A DNA stretch of 64,000 bases from Rhodococcoides kyotonense (lineage in GTDB: Bacteria; Actinomycetota; Actinomycetes; Mycobacteriales; Mycobacteriaceae). The position numbers and the translations under genes are program-made. The stretch spans positions 124,001-188,000 of the forward strand of contig NZ_LVHI01000023.1 of NCBI RefSeq assembly GCF_001645385.1, in the 5' to 3' direction. Under the pieces are notes generated by a model that saw only the letters and a list, made by a program, of their open reading frames with translations, ran no database searches and was not told where the DNA came from. Below are positions 28,284 to 37,522 of the stretch, piece after piece (positions within the stretch are counted from its first letter, which is position 1; every line of letters starts with the position of its first letter).

Positions 28284-29102
28284 CTAGGCGACGAAGAAGG
28301 TGCCGATCGTCGGGAGGAACGAGCAGGTCCGCGGAGCTGCCGACGGATCTTCCTTCGACTGCGTCGTGATCGATCCCGAGATGACCGACAGGACGCGGCC
28401 GGGGCCGGTGTCGGCGATGGCCGAGATCGTCGCCGGTCCGTCGGGGTTGATGCGCGACGCACCGGTCAGATCGACCGTTCCGCTGCGTCGGTTGTCGAGG
28501 TTGAGCCACGTCGCGGTCAGCGGCGCTTCCTGCTTCTCTGCGATCGGAGCAGTGCCGAGGGCGGTGAACACGAAGCCTGCCTGGCCTGCAGCCGGGCCGG
28601 GGGGCGGCAGCGTCGCAGGGCCGGGGACGGCGAGCGCGGTACCGACGGAATCGGCGGTGTCCGAGATGCAGCCCTTGCCGAGGGTGGGGTAGAGGAACTG
28701 CGCGATGACCGGACCGTCGGACGGCGGCAGTTCCGGTCCGCCGCCACCCGAACCGTCGAGGAACGTGATGACCGCTTCGAGAGTGCTCTTGACGTTGTCC
28801 GGAAGTCCCGAGTTCGCCAGCAGTGCTCGCGCTTGGGCGAGAATCTCGGCCTGCGGGCCTGCGGCCGCGTCGGCGGGACCTGCTGCGGCACCGAGAATCG
28901 CGGGTGCGAACGACGCGAGCGCCTCGACCTCTGCGTAATCGGGGAGCGGCTGATCCGGAGTGGGGAGGATCAGTGCGGGCAGCTCGGGTGGTGCGGGCTC
29001 TGCCGAAGCGGAAGTCGGTACGGCGAGCGCGGCGGCTGCTGCGACGGCTACGGCGGTGACAGCCCTGCGCGATACCCCGAAACGAAGCACTAGTTTCCCC
29101 AT
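28284..29102 (-). CDS. Secreted protein, paralogue of the gene at 24597-25412
   Basis: The 272-aa product starts MGKLVLRFGVSRRAVTA with a Sec signal peptide (cleavage likely after SASA, near residue 37). The mature part is Ala/Pro-rich and contains FLYPTLGKGC and TWLNLDNRRSG, ending CSFLPTIGTFFVA. These blocks align with the neighbouring paralogue, so the two share a fold. The ATG at 29102 matches the paralogue's length; a longer upstream frame is unsupported. The stop lies 12 bp before the MFS start on the same strand, so they may be co-transcribed. Function unknown. Confidence 0.72.
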   Translation of the reverse strand: MGKLVLRFGVSRRAVTAVAVAAAAALAVPTSASAEPAPPELPALILPTPDQPLPDYAEVEALASFAPAILGAAAGPADAAAGPQAEILAQARALLANSGLPDNVKSTLEAVITFLDGSGGGGPELPPSDGPVIAQFLYPTLGKGCISDTADSVGTALAVPGPATLPPPGPAAGQAGFVFTALGTAPIAEKQEAPLTATWLNLDNRRSGTVDLTGASRINPDGPATISAIADTGPGRVLSVISGSITTQSKEDPSAAPRTCSFLPTIGTFFVA

Positions 29103-29301
29103 CCTGATCGTCAACTTCGCCCTGAGGCGGTTGCTGGCTCGAGGGGTCACTCTATGTATCGGACCCTTCCTTGTACAGCCGGTGCCGCCCACCCCGTACC
29201 GTCGCAGACTAGCTTGTTACTGAAGTGATCTGTGTGGTTGGTGATGCAAATGTTATTTGTGATCCAGCAGCATCGGAACGCGTCGATCCTGTGACGTGCG
29301 T

Positions 29302-29330
29302 TTGTGAACCCCGAACGAGTTCCCTATAAG
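29302..29330 (+). promoter_or_regulatory. Putative sigma-A-type promoter of pimE
   Basis: TTGTGA (29302-29307) and TATAAG (29325-29330) are separated by 17 bases, a good match to the primary sigma-factor consensus. The predicted start is near 29337, giving a leader of about 56 bases before pimE. The rest of the 290-bp divergent gap (29103-29392) shows no gene; it is relatively AT-rich around 29215-29270. Confidence 0.6.
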
Positions 29331-29392
29331 CTCGCCGCGTCGGTCTCGAACGGGGGCGGCCGAAGAATGATGCGAACGGGAGCAGAGAAGAC

Positions 29393-30613
29393 GTGAACCG
29401 TCTGGTTCGATGTGCCCCGATCCTGCTGGTGCTGTCGGTCGTCGCGAGACTCGCCTGGGCGTTCCTGACGCCCAACGGCATGAATCTCGTCGACCTGCAC
29501 GTGTACGTCGACGGCTCCGCCGAGTTGCTGCGCGACGACCTGTACGACTTCACGTACTCCGAGGAAACCCCCGATTTCCCGCTGCCGTTCACGTATCCAC
29601 CGTTCGCGGCGCTGGTGTTCTTCCCGCTGCACTACCTGCCGTTCACCCTCGTCGGCGTCTGCTGGCAGCTCGCGACGATGGCGGCGATGTTCCTGCTGAT
29701 CAAGCTCAGCCTCGGATTGGTTCTGGGCGACGAGACGGCCCAGTCCCAGCGCTGGACACGCGTCGCCATGCTGTGGACGGCCATCGCGCTGTGGACCGAG
29801 CCGGTCCGCACGACACTCGACTACGGGCAGGTCAACGTCTTCCTCGCCCTCGGTGCACTCGTCGCGATTCGGAGTTCGCGGTGGTGGGTGGCAGGCGGTC
29901 TCGTCGGGATCATCGCGGGAATCAAGCTCACGCCGGCCATCACCGGGCTGTATTTCGTCGCGACCAGGAGATGGAAAGCCGCGATCTTCTCCGCCGTCGC
30001 GTTCGGTGCGACCGTCGGCCTCAGCTACCTGATCCTCGGGCATCAGGCGGGTACCTATTTCACGACGCTGCTGGGCGACGCCGATCGCATCGGCCCGGTG
30101 GGATCGGTGTGGAACCAGTCGCTGCGCGGCGCGATGAGCCGCGTCGCCGGTCACGACGTCGGCTCCGGTCCCGTCTGGATCGTGGGCGTCGCGATCTGCG
30201 CTGTGCTGGCGTTCTTCGCCTGGCGCGCGCTGCGTGCCGACGATCGACTGGGCACGCTCGTCGTGGTGCAGCTGTTCGGTCTGCTGGTGTCGCCGATCTC
30301 GTGGTCCCACCATTGGGTCTGGGTCATGCCGCTGCTGGTGTGGTTGTTGCACGGACAGGATCGGCAGCGCCTCGGCACCAAGCTCGTCGCCGCCTATTGG
30401 CTGGCGACGACGCTCGTCGGCGTGCCGTGGATTCTCAGTTTCTTCCAGGACTCGATCTGGCTCGTGTCCCGACCCGGCGTGTTGGCGTGGCTCGGCGCGG
30501 TCGACGTGGTCGGCGCTCTTCTCGTCTACGGCTGGACGATTTACCTGGGCCGGATCAATCGTCGGGAAGAAGTGCGTTTATCTCGTGAGCGAGATGTACG
30601 TCCTTCTTCGTGA
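29393..30613 (+). CDS. pimE: Polyprenyl-phosphate-mannose alpha-1,2-mannosyltransferase PimE (GT87)
   Basis: PimE adds the fifth mannose in higher phosphatidylinositol mannosides on the outer face of the membrane, using polyprenyl-phosphomannose. The 406-aa polytopic protein has a GT-C layout: an early loop with VDLHVYVDGS holding the probable catalytic aspartate (about residue 36), a TYPPFAALVF segment, a DYGQVNVFLA segment, an IKLTPAI motif and a SPISWSHHWVW segment. It lies beside phhB and mutT2, as in M. tuberculosis Rv1159-Rv1160. The 3' end overlaps convergent phhB by 59 bp. Confidence 0.9.
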   Translation: MNRLVRCAPILLVLSVVARLAWAFLTPNGMNLVDLHVYVDGSAELLRDDLYDFTYSEETPDFPLPFTYPPFAALVFFPLHYLPFTLVGVCWQLATMAAMFLLIKLSLGLVLGDETAQSQRWTRVAMLWTAIALWTEPVRTTLDYGQVNVFLALGALVAIRSSRWWVAGGLVGIIAGIKLTPAITGLYFVATRRWKAAIFSAVAFGATVGLSYLILGHQAGTYFTTLLGDADRIGPVGSVWNQSLRGAMSRVAGHDVGSGPVWIVGVAICAVLAFFAWRALRADDRLGTLVVVQLFGLLVSPISWSHHWVWVMPLLVWLLHGQDRQRLGTKLVAAYWLATTLVGVPWILSFFQDSIWLVSRPGVLAWLGAVDVVGALLVYGWTIYLGRINRREEVRLSRERDVRPSS

Positions 30614-30851
30614 GGCCGCCCGCGGAATGCGTCGACAACCTGAAGGTGAGTTTTCTCCACCGAATGTCGATGTCGGGATGGTGATCGGCGGCCTCTGCCG
30701 CGTCGGCCACGCGCGAGACGAACTCGATGGCGGCCGGGAACGTCGGCATCTCGACGGTGCGCACGATCTCCTGCCCGTCGAGTGTCCATCCCGGAAGACC
30801 GGTGAGAGCATCGTCGATGTCGGAATTCGAAAGCTTGTCATCCCCACTCAT
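30555..30851 (-). CDS. phhB: Pterin-4a-carbinolamine dehydratase
   Basis: The 98-aa protein recycles pterin cofactors by dehydrating 4a-hydroxytetrahydropterin. It has the family core EAADHHPDIDIRWRKL with the catalytic HH pair, then LSTHSAGGLTKKDVHLA. The ATG at 30851 gives the normal family length; the longer frame is unsupported. It starts 14 bp from divergent mutT2, and its last 59 bp lie antisense to pimE. In mycobacteria such genes sit here although a classical aromatic hydroxylase is not evident, so the pterin substrate is unclear. Confidence 0.92.
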   Translation of the reverse strand: MSGDDKLSNSDIDDALTGLPGWTLDGQEIVRTVEMPTFPAAIEFVSRVADAAEAADHHPDIDIRWRKLTFRLSTHSAGGLTKKDVHLAHEINALLPDD

Positions 30852-30865
30852 GAATCGATGGTGAC

Positions 30866-31264
30866 ATGGGCACACTCGTCGTTGCAGGCGCACTGGTCTC
30901 GAATGGATTGCTTCTGCTGGCCCAGCGATCCCGACCCTCCGACCTCGCGGGCCGATGGGAACTGCCGGGAGGCAAGGTCGAGGACGGTGAGAAGCCGGAG
31001 GACGCACTCGTGCGCGAGCTACGCGAGGAACTGGGTGTGGAGACCTCGGTGGGGGAGCCGCTCGCGGGTGACGTCGAGTTGTCCGGCGCGCTGACACTTC
31101 GCGCCTACCTCGTCGAGTTGATCTCGGGAACGCCTGTGCCGCTGGAACATTCGGATCTACGGTGGGTCGATGCCCGCGGGCTGGGAGAGATCGATCTGGT
31201 CGACGCGGACCGTGCCTGGATACCGGAACTGAGCGAGCTGCTCAGGCAGCCCGGGCCTTTTTAA
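30866..31264 (+). CDS. mutT2: MutT2-type Nudix hydrolase
   Basis: This sanitising hydrolase removes oxidised or modified nucleotides; the mycobacterial orthologue acts on dCTP-type substrates and 8-oxo-dGTP. The 132-aa protein has the Nudix box [20 protein letters not shown] followed by LGV, all key residues present, starting at about residue 37. The short N-terminus [11 protein letters not shown] matches the family. Its tail overlaps the convergent Cys-rich gene by 23 bp. Confidence 0.92.
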   Translation: MGTLVVAGALVSNGLLLLAQRSRPSDLAGRWELPGGKVEDGEKPEDALVRELREELGVETSVGEPLAGDVELSGALTLRAYLVELISGTPVPLEHSDLRWVDARGLGEIDLVDADRAWIPELSELLRQPGPF

Positions 31265-31418
31265 GGCCCTTCTTCAGATCCTTGCCCGTCGCACCCTGAT
31301 CTTCCAGTTTCTTCATCCGCATGATGACGACGGGGCACTTCAAGCACCTGGTCTTCTTGCGGCAACATTTCTTCTTGGGCTTCAGACCCGAGATGTCCTT
31401 GGCCTTGACCTTGCCCAT
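31242..31418 (-). CDS. Small basic Cys-rich protein (putative zinc binder)
   Basis: The 58-aa product (ATG at 31418) is strongly basic and has four cysteines, C18, C19, C25 and C28, in the block [13 protein letters not shown]. This suggests a small zinc knuckle or nucleic-acid-binding element. The N-terminal [17 protein letters not shown] and the Lys-rich tail would suit RNA or ribosome binding. A longer frame to 31490 exists but has no support. I do not recognise a named family. Transcription is opposite to mutT2, and it is divergent from typA. Confidence 0.65.
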   Translation of the reverse strand: MGKVKAKDISGLKPKKKCCRKKTRCLKCPVVIMRMKKLEDQGATGKDLKKGLKKARAA

Positions 31419-31608
31419 GTATTTCGCTCCGCGCTCGAGAAGAACAATCCGGTGAACTTCAGGCCAAGAGTACTGCGTGGTGTGGGTCACCTCGTAGCAG
31501 CGGGTAAACTCGATCGGTCGCGAGAACCTCGCGGTGCAGCGCGCTTCTCTAGCGACATAAGCCCGCTAGCGAACAAGAGCCCGCATTCGACCCAGGAGAA
31601 TTTTTCGC

Positions 31609-33525
<1,917 letters not shown>

Positions 33526-33539
33526 GGTGCGCTGACGCG

Positions 33540-33580
33540 CCCGTGCGTGCTCGGTCGGGTAGAGACCGAGCACGCACGGG
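33540..33580. terminator. Perfect 17-bp stem terminator after typA
   Basis: The arms 33540-33556 and 33564-33580 are perfectly complementary with a 7-base loop, 15 bp after the typA stop. No T-run follows, as is usual in this group. It should limit read-through into lpqW. Confidence 0.75.
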
Positions 33581-33601
33581 CCACGACGAAGGAGTGGCAT
33601 A

Positions 33602-35308
33602 TTGCGGCAGCGACTGCACACCGCGGGCATCGGACTCGTCGCCCTGGCGCTCGCAGCATGCACCGCCAACCCGCCTCCACCGGTGGAGAGCGCTCCGACG
33701 ACCACGACGACCACTCCCGTCGCGCCCGTCGAAACGGGTGATCAGGTCGTCGTCGCGATCGACGACGTCGGCAACGGATTCAATCCTCATCTGCTGTCGG
33801 ATCAGTCGCCCGCCAACTCGGCCGTCAGCGCGCTGGTTCTGCCCAGTCCGTTCCGGCCGACGCTCGATCCGGCCGACCCCGCGCGTACCGTCTGGACGCC
33901 GGATCCGTCTCTGCTGATCTCGGCGGAGGTCACGTCGCAGAATCCGTTCACGGTGCGCTATCAGCTCCGCAACGAAGCGCAGTGGTCCGACAGCGCCCCG
34001 ATCGCCGCCGAGGACTTCCGCTACCTGTGGCGGCAGATGATCTCGCAGCCAGGCGTCGTCGACCCTGCCGGCTACGCGCTGATCGAGGACGTCCAGTCGT
34101 CGGGCGGTGGCAAGACCGTCGACGTGACGATGCGTCAGCCGTACCCGAATTGGCAGCGTCTGTTCACCGACCTGTTGCCCAGCCACCTGTTGAAGGATTC
34201 GCCGGGTGGTTTCCAGAGTGGTCTGTCCGACAACGTGCCGGTATCGGGTGGGCGGTTCAACATCAAATCCGTCGACCAGGGTCGCGACGAGATTCTGCTC
34301 GAACGCAACGACCGGTTCTGGGACGAGCCCGCTCTTCCCGATCGTATTCTCCTCCGCCGCGGCGGTACCGCGGCTCAACTCGCGGACTCGTTGCGCTCGA
34401 AAGATGCTCAGGTAGCACAGGTTCGGGCCAGTTCCGCGACGCAAGCGCAGCTCGCCGCGATTCCCGGTGTGCGCACCGACATCAGGTTCCAGCCGCGCGT
34501 TCTCGACCTGACGCTCAACGGGCGTACCCCGGAACTCGCCGATCCCGAAATGCGACGCGGCATTCTCGGGCTGCTGGACCCGGCGTTGCTGTCGACGGTC
34601 GCGGCCGGAAGCGGCTCGGCGGATCATCCTGCGCGAGCACAATTGTCGAGCCCGTCCGATCCGGGATACGGGCCGACTGCACCCGCTCCGATCGGTCGCG
34701 ACGCCGCGCTGGCGTCGCTGAATCGCAGCGGTTACGTACCGCTTCCGGACGGGAGCATCGGAAAAGCCGGTGTGCCACTGACATTCGTCATCGGTGCCGT
34801 CGAGGGTGACAGCACTGCGTTGGCGGTGGCCAACACGGCGGCCGACCAGTTGGCAGGTGCGGGAATCGCGGCGACCGTGACACCACTGCCCGCAGAGGAG
34901 CTCTACGGCACCGCGCTGACCGAGGGACAGGTCGACGCGATCGTGGGATGGACGAGCGTCGGCGTCGACGCGGCCACGGTGATGGCGTCGAGGTTCGGAT
35001 GCGCCGCCGTCGACCCGATTCCCGCGTCCGACGACATACCGGCTGTGGCGCCGAGCAACACGTCCGGGCTGTGTGTGCCAGAACTGACCGATTCGGTGAA
35101 TCGTGCTCTGGCAGGCGAACTCTCGGTCGATGCACTGAAAGCCGAAGCCGAGCCGCAGCTGTGGTCGCTGTCGGCCGTGCTACCGATTTCGCAGGATTCG
35201 TCCGTCGTTGCCGTCGGCAACGACGTCGAGGGTGTGTCGCTCGCAGGTCCGATCGAGGTCGGAATCTTCGGCGACGCAGCGACATGGATGAGGACCGGAA
35301 CCAAGTGA
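33602..35308 (+). CDS. lpqW: LpqW-type lipoprotein (SBP_bac_5 fold)
   Basis: In mycobacteria LpqW steers intermediates between higher PIMs and lipomannan/lipoarabinomannan, partly by working with PimE. The 568-aa protein has a lipoprotein signal with the lipobox LALAAC (lipidated C20), then a Pro/Thr-rich linker and a peptide-binding-protein (family 5) fold. The start is a TTG with an AAGGAG site eight bases upstream. The stop overlaps the mshB GTG (GTGA). The presence of pimE 3 kb away fits a shared pathway. Confidence 0.88.
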   Translation: MRQRLHTAGIGLVALALAACTANPPPPVESAPTTTTTTPVAPVETGDQVVVAIDDVGNGFNPHLLSDQSPANSAVSALVLPSPFRPTLDPADPARTVWTPDPSLLISAEVTSQNPFTVRYQLRNEAQWSDSAPIAAEDFRYLWRQMISQPGVVDPAGYALIEDVQSSGGGKTVDVTMRQPYPNWQRLFTDLLPSHLLKDSPGGFQSGLSDNVPVSGGRFNIKSVDQGRDEILLERNDRFWDEPALPDRILLRRGGTAAQLADSLRSKDAQVAQVRASSATQAQLAAIPGVRTDIRFQPRVLDLTLNGRTPELADPEMRRGILGLLDPALLSTVAAGSGSADHPARAQLSSPSDPGYGPTAPAPIGRDAALASLNRSGYVPLPDGSIGKAGVPLTFVIGAVEGDSTALAVANTAADQLAGAGIAATVTPLPAEELYGTALTEGQVDAIVGWTSVGVDAATVMASRFGCAAVDPIPASDDIPAVAPSNTSGLCVPELTDSVNRALAGELSVDALKAEAEPQLWSLSAVLPISQDSSVVAVGNDVEGVSLAGPIEVGIFGDAATWMRTGTK

Positions 35309-36168
35309 GATTGCTGCTCGTTCATGCACATCCGGACGACGAGACCATCACGACGGGCGGAACCATCGCACACTACGCGCAGGCGGGTGTCGAGGTCACC
35401 GTTCTGACGTGTTCGCTCGGTGAAGAGGGCGAGGTCATCGGCGACCGATGGGCTCACCTGATCGCCGACGAGGCAGATCAGCTCGGTGGCTACCGCATCC
35501 ACGAATTGCACAGGGCCCTGGACGTTCTCGGCGCAGGGACCCCGAACTTCCTCGGTGGCGCCGGGCGGTGGCGTGACTCCGGCATGGCCGGGACGGCTGC
35601 CGCCGCCAATCCACGGGCGTTCGTCAACGTCGACCGCGACGAAGCGCTGACGGCCATGCTGACGGTCGTGCGTGCAGTCAAGCCGCACGTCGTCGTCGGT
35701 TACGACCCGGAGGGTGGCTACGGCCATCCGGATCACCAGCAGGCCCACTCGCTCGTCACCGAAGCGTTCGACATCGCCGGATCCGACCTGTATCCGGATG
35801 CGGGCGCGCCGTGGATGCCGTCGAAGTTCTACTGGACCGTCACCGGCGCCGATCAACTGCGCGACGGCATCGCCGCGATCGAGGACGTTCCGGACGGGTG
35901 GCGTATGCCCGAGCCGGGTGAACTGCCGAGCGTCCCCGAGGACATCGTCACGACGTCACTCGACGTGCGCGGCGTGTTCCATCTGAAGCGTGAGGCGTTG
36001 AACGCACACGCGACGCAGGTGACGGTGGCCCCGTCGGGCGTCGAGTACGCACTGTCCAACAACATCGTTCAGCCCATTCTGGCCGACGAGCAGTACGTTC
36101 TGGTGCGGGGCAAGCTCGGCGACGTGGATGCGTCGGGACGCGAAGGTGATTTGTTCTCCGGCGTGTGA
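35305..36168 (+). CDS. mshB: GlcNAc-Ins deacetylase MshB (mycothiol synthesis)
   Basis: MshB is a zinc deacetylase that removes acetate from GlcNAc-inositol in the second step of mycothiol synthesis. The 287-aa protein has the PIG-L fold with metal ligands in HAHPDDE (H11, D14 region) and GYGHPDH, plus the conserved SKFYWTVTG segment. The GTG start overlaps the lpqW stop, so expression is probably coupled. Mycothiol S-conjugate amidase (Mca) is a close relative, but the length and the position beside lpqW favour MshB. Confidence 0.92.
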   Translation: MRLLLVHAHPDDETITTGGTIAHYAQAGVEVTVLTCSLGEEGEVIGDRWAHLIADEADQLGGYRIHELHRALDVLGAGTPNFLGGAGRWRDSGMAGTAAAANPRAFVNVDRDEALTAMLTVVRAVKPHVVVGYDPEGGYGHPDHQQAHSLVTEAFDIAGSDLYPDAGAPWMPSKFYWTVTGADQLRDGIAAIEDVPDGWRMPEPGELPSVPEDIVTTSLDVRGVFHLKREALNAHATQVTVAPSGVEYALSNNIVQPILADEQYVLVRGKLGDVDASGREGDLFSGV

Positions 36169-36218
36169 CACTATGTGCTGCATCACGTCGGCACCGATAT
36201 GTGGGGTGGATCACGAAC

Positions 36219-36377
36219 ATGTACAACTGGGTAGTGCAGGACGCCATCGTCGCGTTCGTGAACTCGCTGATGCCGGACTTCCCGCGTCAGGAAATGCTGT
36301 ATCAGCAAGGCCTCACCGATTTCGCCAACATCATGAGCAACCTGCTGACGTCGTTGGGATACCCTCCGGTCTCCTGA
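36219..36377 (+). CDS. Small 52-aa protein downstream of mshB
   Basis: The frame from ATG 36219 encodes MYNWVVQDAIVAFVNSLMPD and a second half with two possible amphipathic helices, ending TSLGYPPVS. A GGTGGA ribosome site lies eight bases before the start. It sits 50 bp after mshB and 28 bp before the next membrane-protein gene, all on the same strand. I do not recognise a family. Real coding is likely from spacing and the ribosome site, but unproven. Confidence 0.5.
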   Translation: MYNWVVQDAIVAFVNSLMPDFPRQEMLYQQGLTDFANIMSNLLTSLGYPPVS

Positions 36378-36405
36378 TTCCTGCTCGTACGTCACTATTG
36401 GCGTC

Positions 36406-36858
36406 ATGATCTCGAAAGCCGCATCCAATGCCGTCGTACTCGTCTCGAGGGCGACTCTGGCGGTATTGATCTTCGACGGCTTTCTGTGCGGCGTCCTCTC
36501 GGTGCTGTTCCTGCCGACCTACCTGGGGTCGATCCCGTTTCCGGTCAGTGCGCTGCTGGCCGGTGTCGCGAACGTCGCGTTGCTGTTCGCCGCGCGCAAG
36601 GTGGCCGAGCGGCCGGCGGCTATCGCGTCGCCGCTGATCGGGTGGGGCGTCGGCGTGCTGCTGTGCATGTTCGGCGGACCGGGAGGCGACGTCCTTCTCC
36701 TCGCCGACTGGCGGACAGCGCTTCTGTTGGTCGGTGGCGCGGTGCCGCCCGGCATTCTGTTGTTCTCGTGGCGGCTGAAGGCGCTCACGACAGCCCCGCA
36801 TGGGTCGCCGCAGCCCGCAGCACGTCCTGGGTCATCTCCTGGGTCAAGAGCCCGGTGA
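36406..36858 (+). CDS. Small integral membrane protein (Rv1171-like by position)
   Basis: The 150-aa product has four hydrophobic segments between about residues 10 and 126 and a Pro/Ser/Arg-rich tail. It lies directly after mshB, as does M. tuberculosis Rv1171, a conserved membrane protein of similar size and unknown function. The last 74 bp overlap the convergent udgB gene, so the tail may be poorly conserved. Confidence 0.75.
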   Translation: MISKAASNAVVLVSRATLAVLIFDGFLCGVLSVLFLPTYLGSIPFPVSALLAGVANVALLFAARKVAERPAAIASPLIGWGVGVLLCMFGGPGGDVLLLADWRTALLLVGGAVPPGILLFSWRLKALTTAPHGSPQPAARPGSSPGSRAR

Positions 36859-37522
36859 ACGTGTTGCGTTGACTGACGTGGAAGCACCCGAACAGCCGGA
36901 TGCTTCCAGGAGTGGAGCCTGCGGAACGACCCGACGGTGCCGCCAGACTGACCTCTGCCCCGTGACCGAATTTCGGCCTCGGACGCGGGATGTCCCAGCC
37001 GTTGCGCTGTAGAACGGGCAGCAGCGACTGCCATCCGAATCCGCCGAGGACGACGATGGAGCGCAGGTTCGGGCGCAGCAGTCCGAGTTCGAAGTCGAGC
37101 CATGTCCGGCATCGGTCGCGTTCGTCGATCGTCGGCTTGTTCGCCGGGGGAGCGCAATGGACCGGTGACGTGATGCGCACCCCGTGCAGTTCCAGGCCGT
37201 CGCCGATGTGCGTCGCGGTGGGTTGGCTCGCGAGTCCCACCTCGTACATCGCGGCGTATAGAAAGTCGCCCGCACGGTCGCCGGTGAACATCCGGCCGGT
37301 GCGGTTGGCGCCGTGCGCGGCAGGGGCGAGGCCCACGATCAACATCGACGCATCTGCCGGGCCGAAGCCGGGAACCGGCCTGCCCCAATAGGTTTGGTCC
37401 CTGAATTCCGCCTTCTTCTCGGCGGCCACCTTCTCGCGCCAGCGCACCAGCCGTGGGCACGCACGGCACGACGAGACGGCGAGGTCGAGTTCGTCGATGC
37501 TGCGGGGAGTCAGCGCGCCCAT
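36785..37522 (-). CDS. udgB: Family 5 uracil-DNA glycosylase UdgB
   Basis: UdgB is an Fe-S uracil and hypoxanthine glycosylase that backs up Ung in high-GC genomes. The 245-aa protein has the N-terminal cluster cysteines in SCRACPRLVRWRE, the family motif GLAPAAHGANRTGRMFTGD near residue 70, a VHCAPPANKPT segment with another cluster cysteine, and the late CFHVSQRNTFTG motif. The ATG at 37522 lies inside the end of the upstream PH-domain gene (13-bp overlap), so it is translated as the third gene of that operon. Confidence 0.9.
   Translation of the reverse strand: MGALTPRSIDELDLAVSSCRACPRLVRWREKVAAEKKAEFRDQTYWGRPVPGFGPADASMLIVGLAPAAHGANRTGRMFTGDRAGDFLYAAMYEVGLASQPTATHIGDGLELHGVRITSPVHCAPPANKPTIDERDRCRTWLDFELGLLRPNLRSIVVLGGFGWQSLLPVLQRNGWDIPRPRPKFGHGAEVSLAAPSGRSAGSTPGSIRLFGCFHVSQRNTFTGLLTQEMTQDVLRAAATHAGLS

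Noticed and set aside
29312..29323. GAACGAGTTC inside the pimE promoter as a KstR site
   Set aside because: Only the GAAC-GTTC core is present; the outer T and A of the consensus are absent, so it is likely chance.
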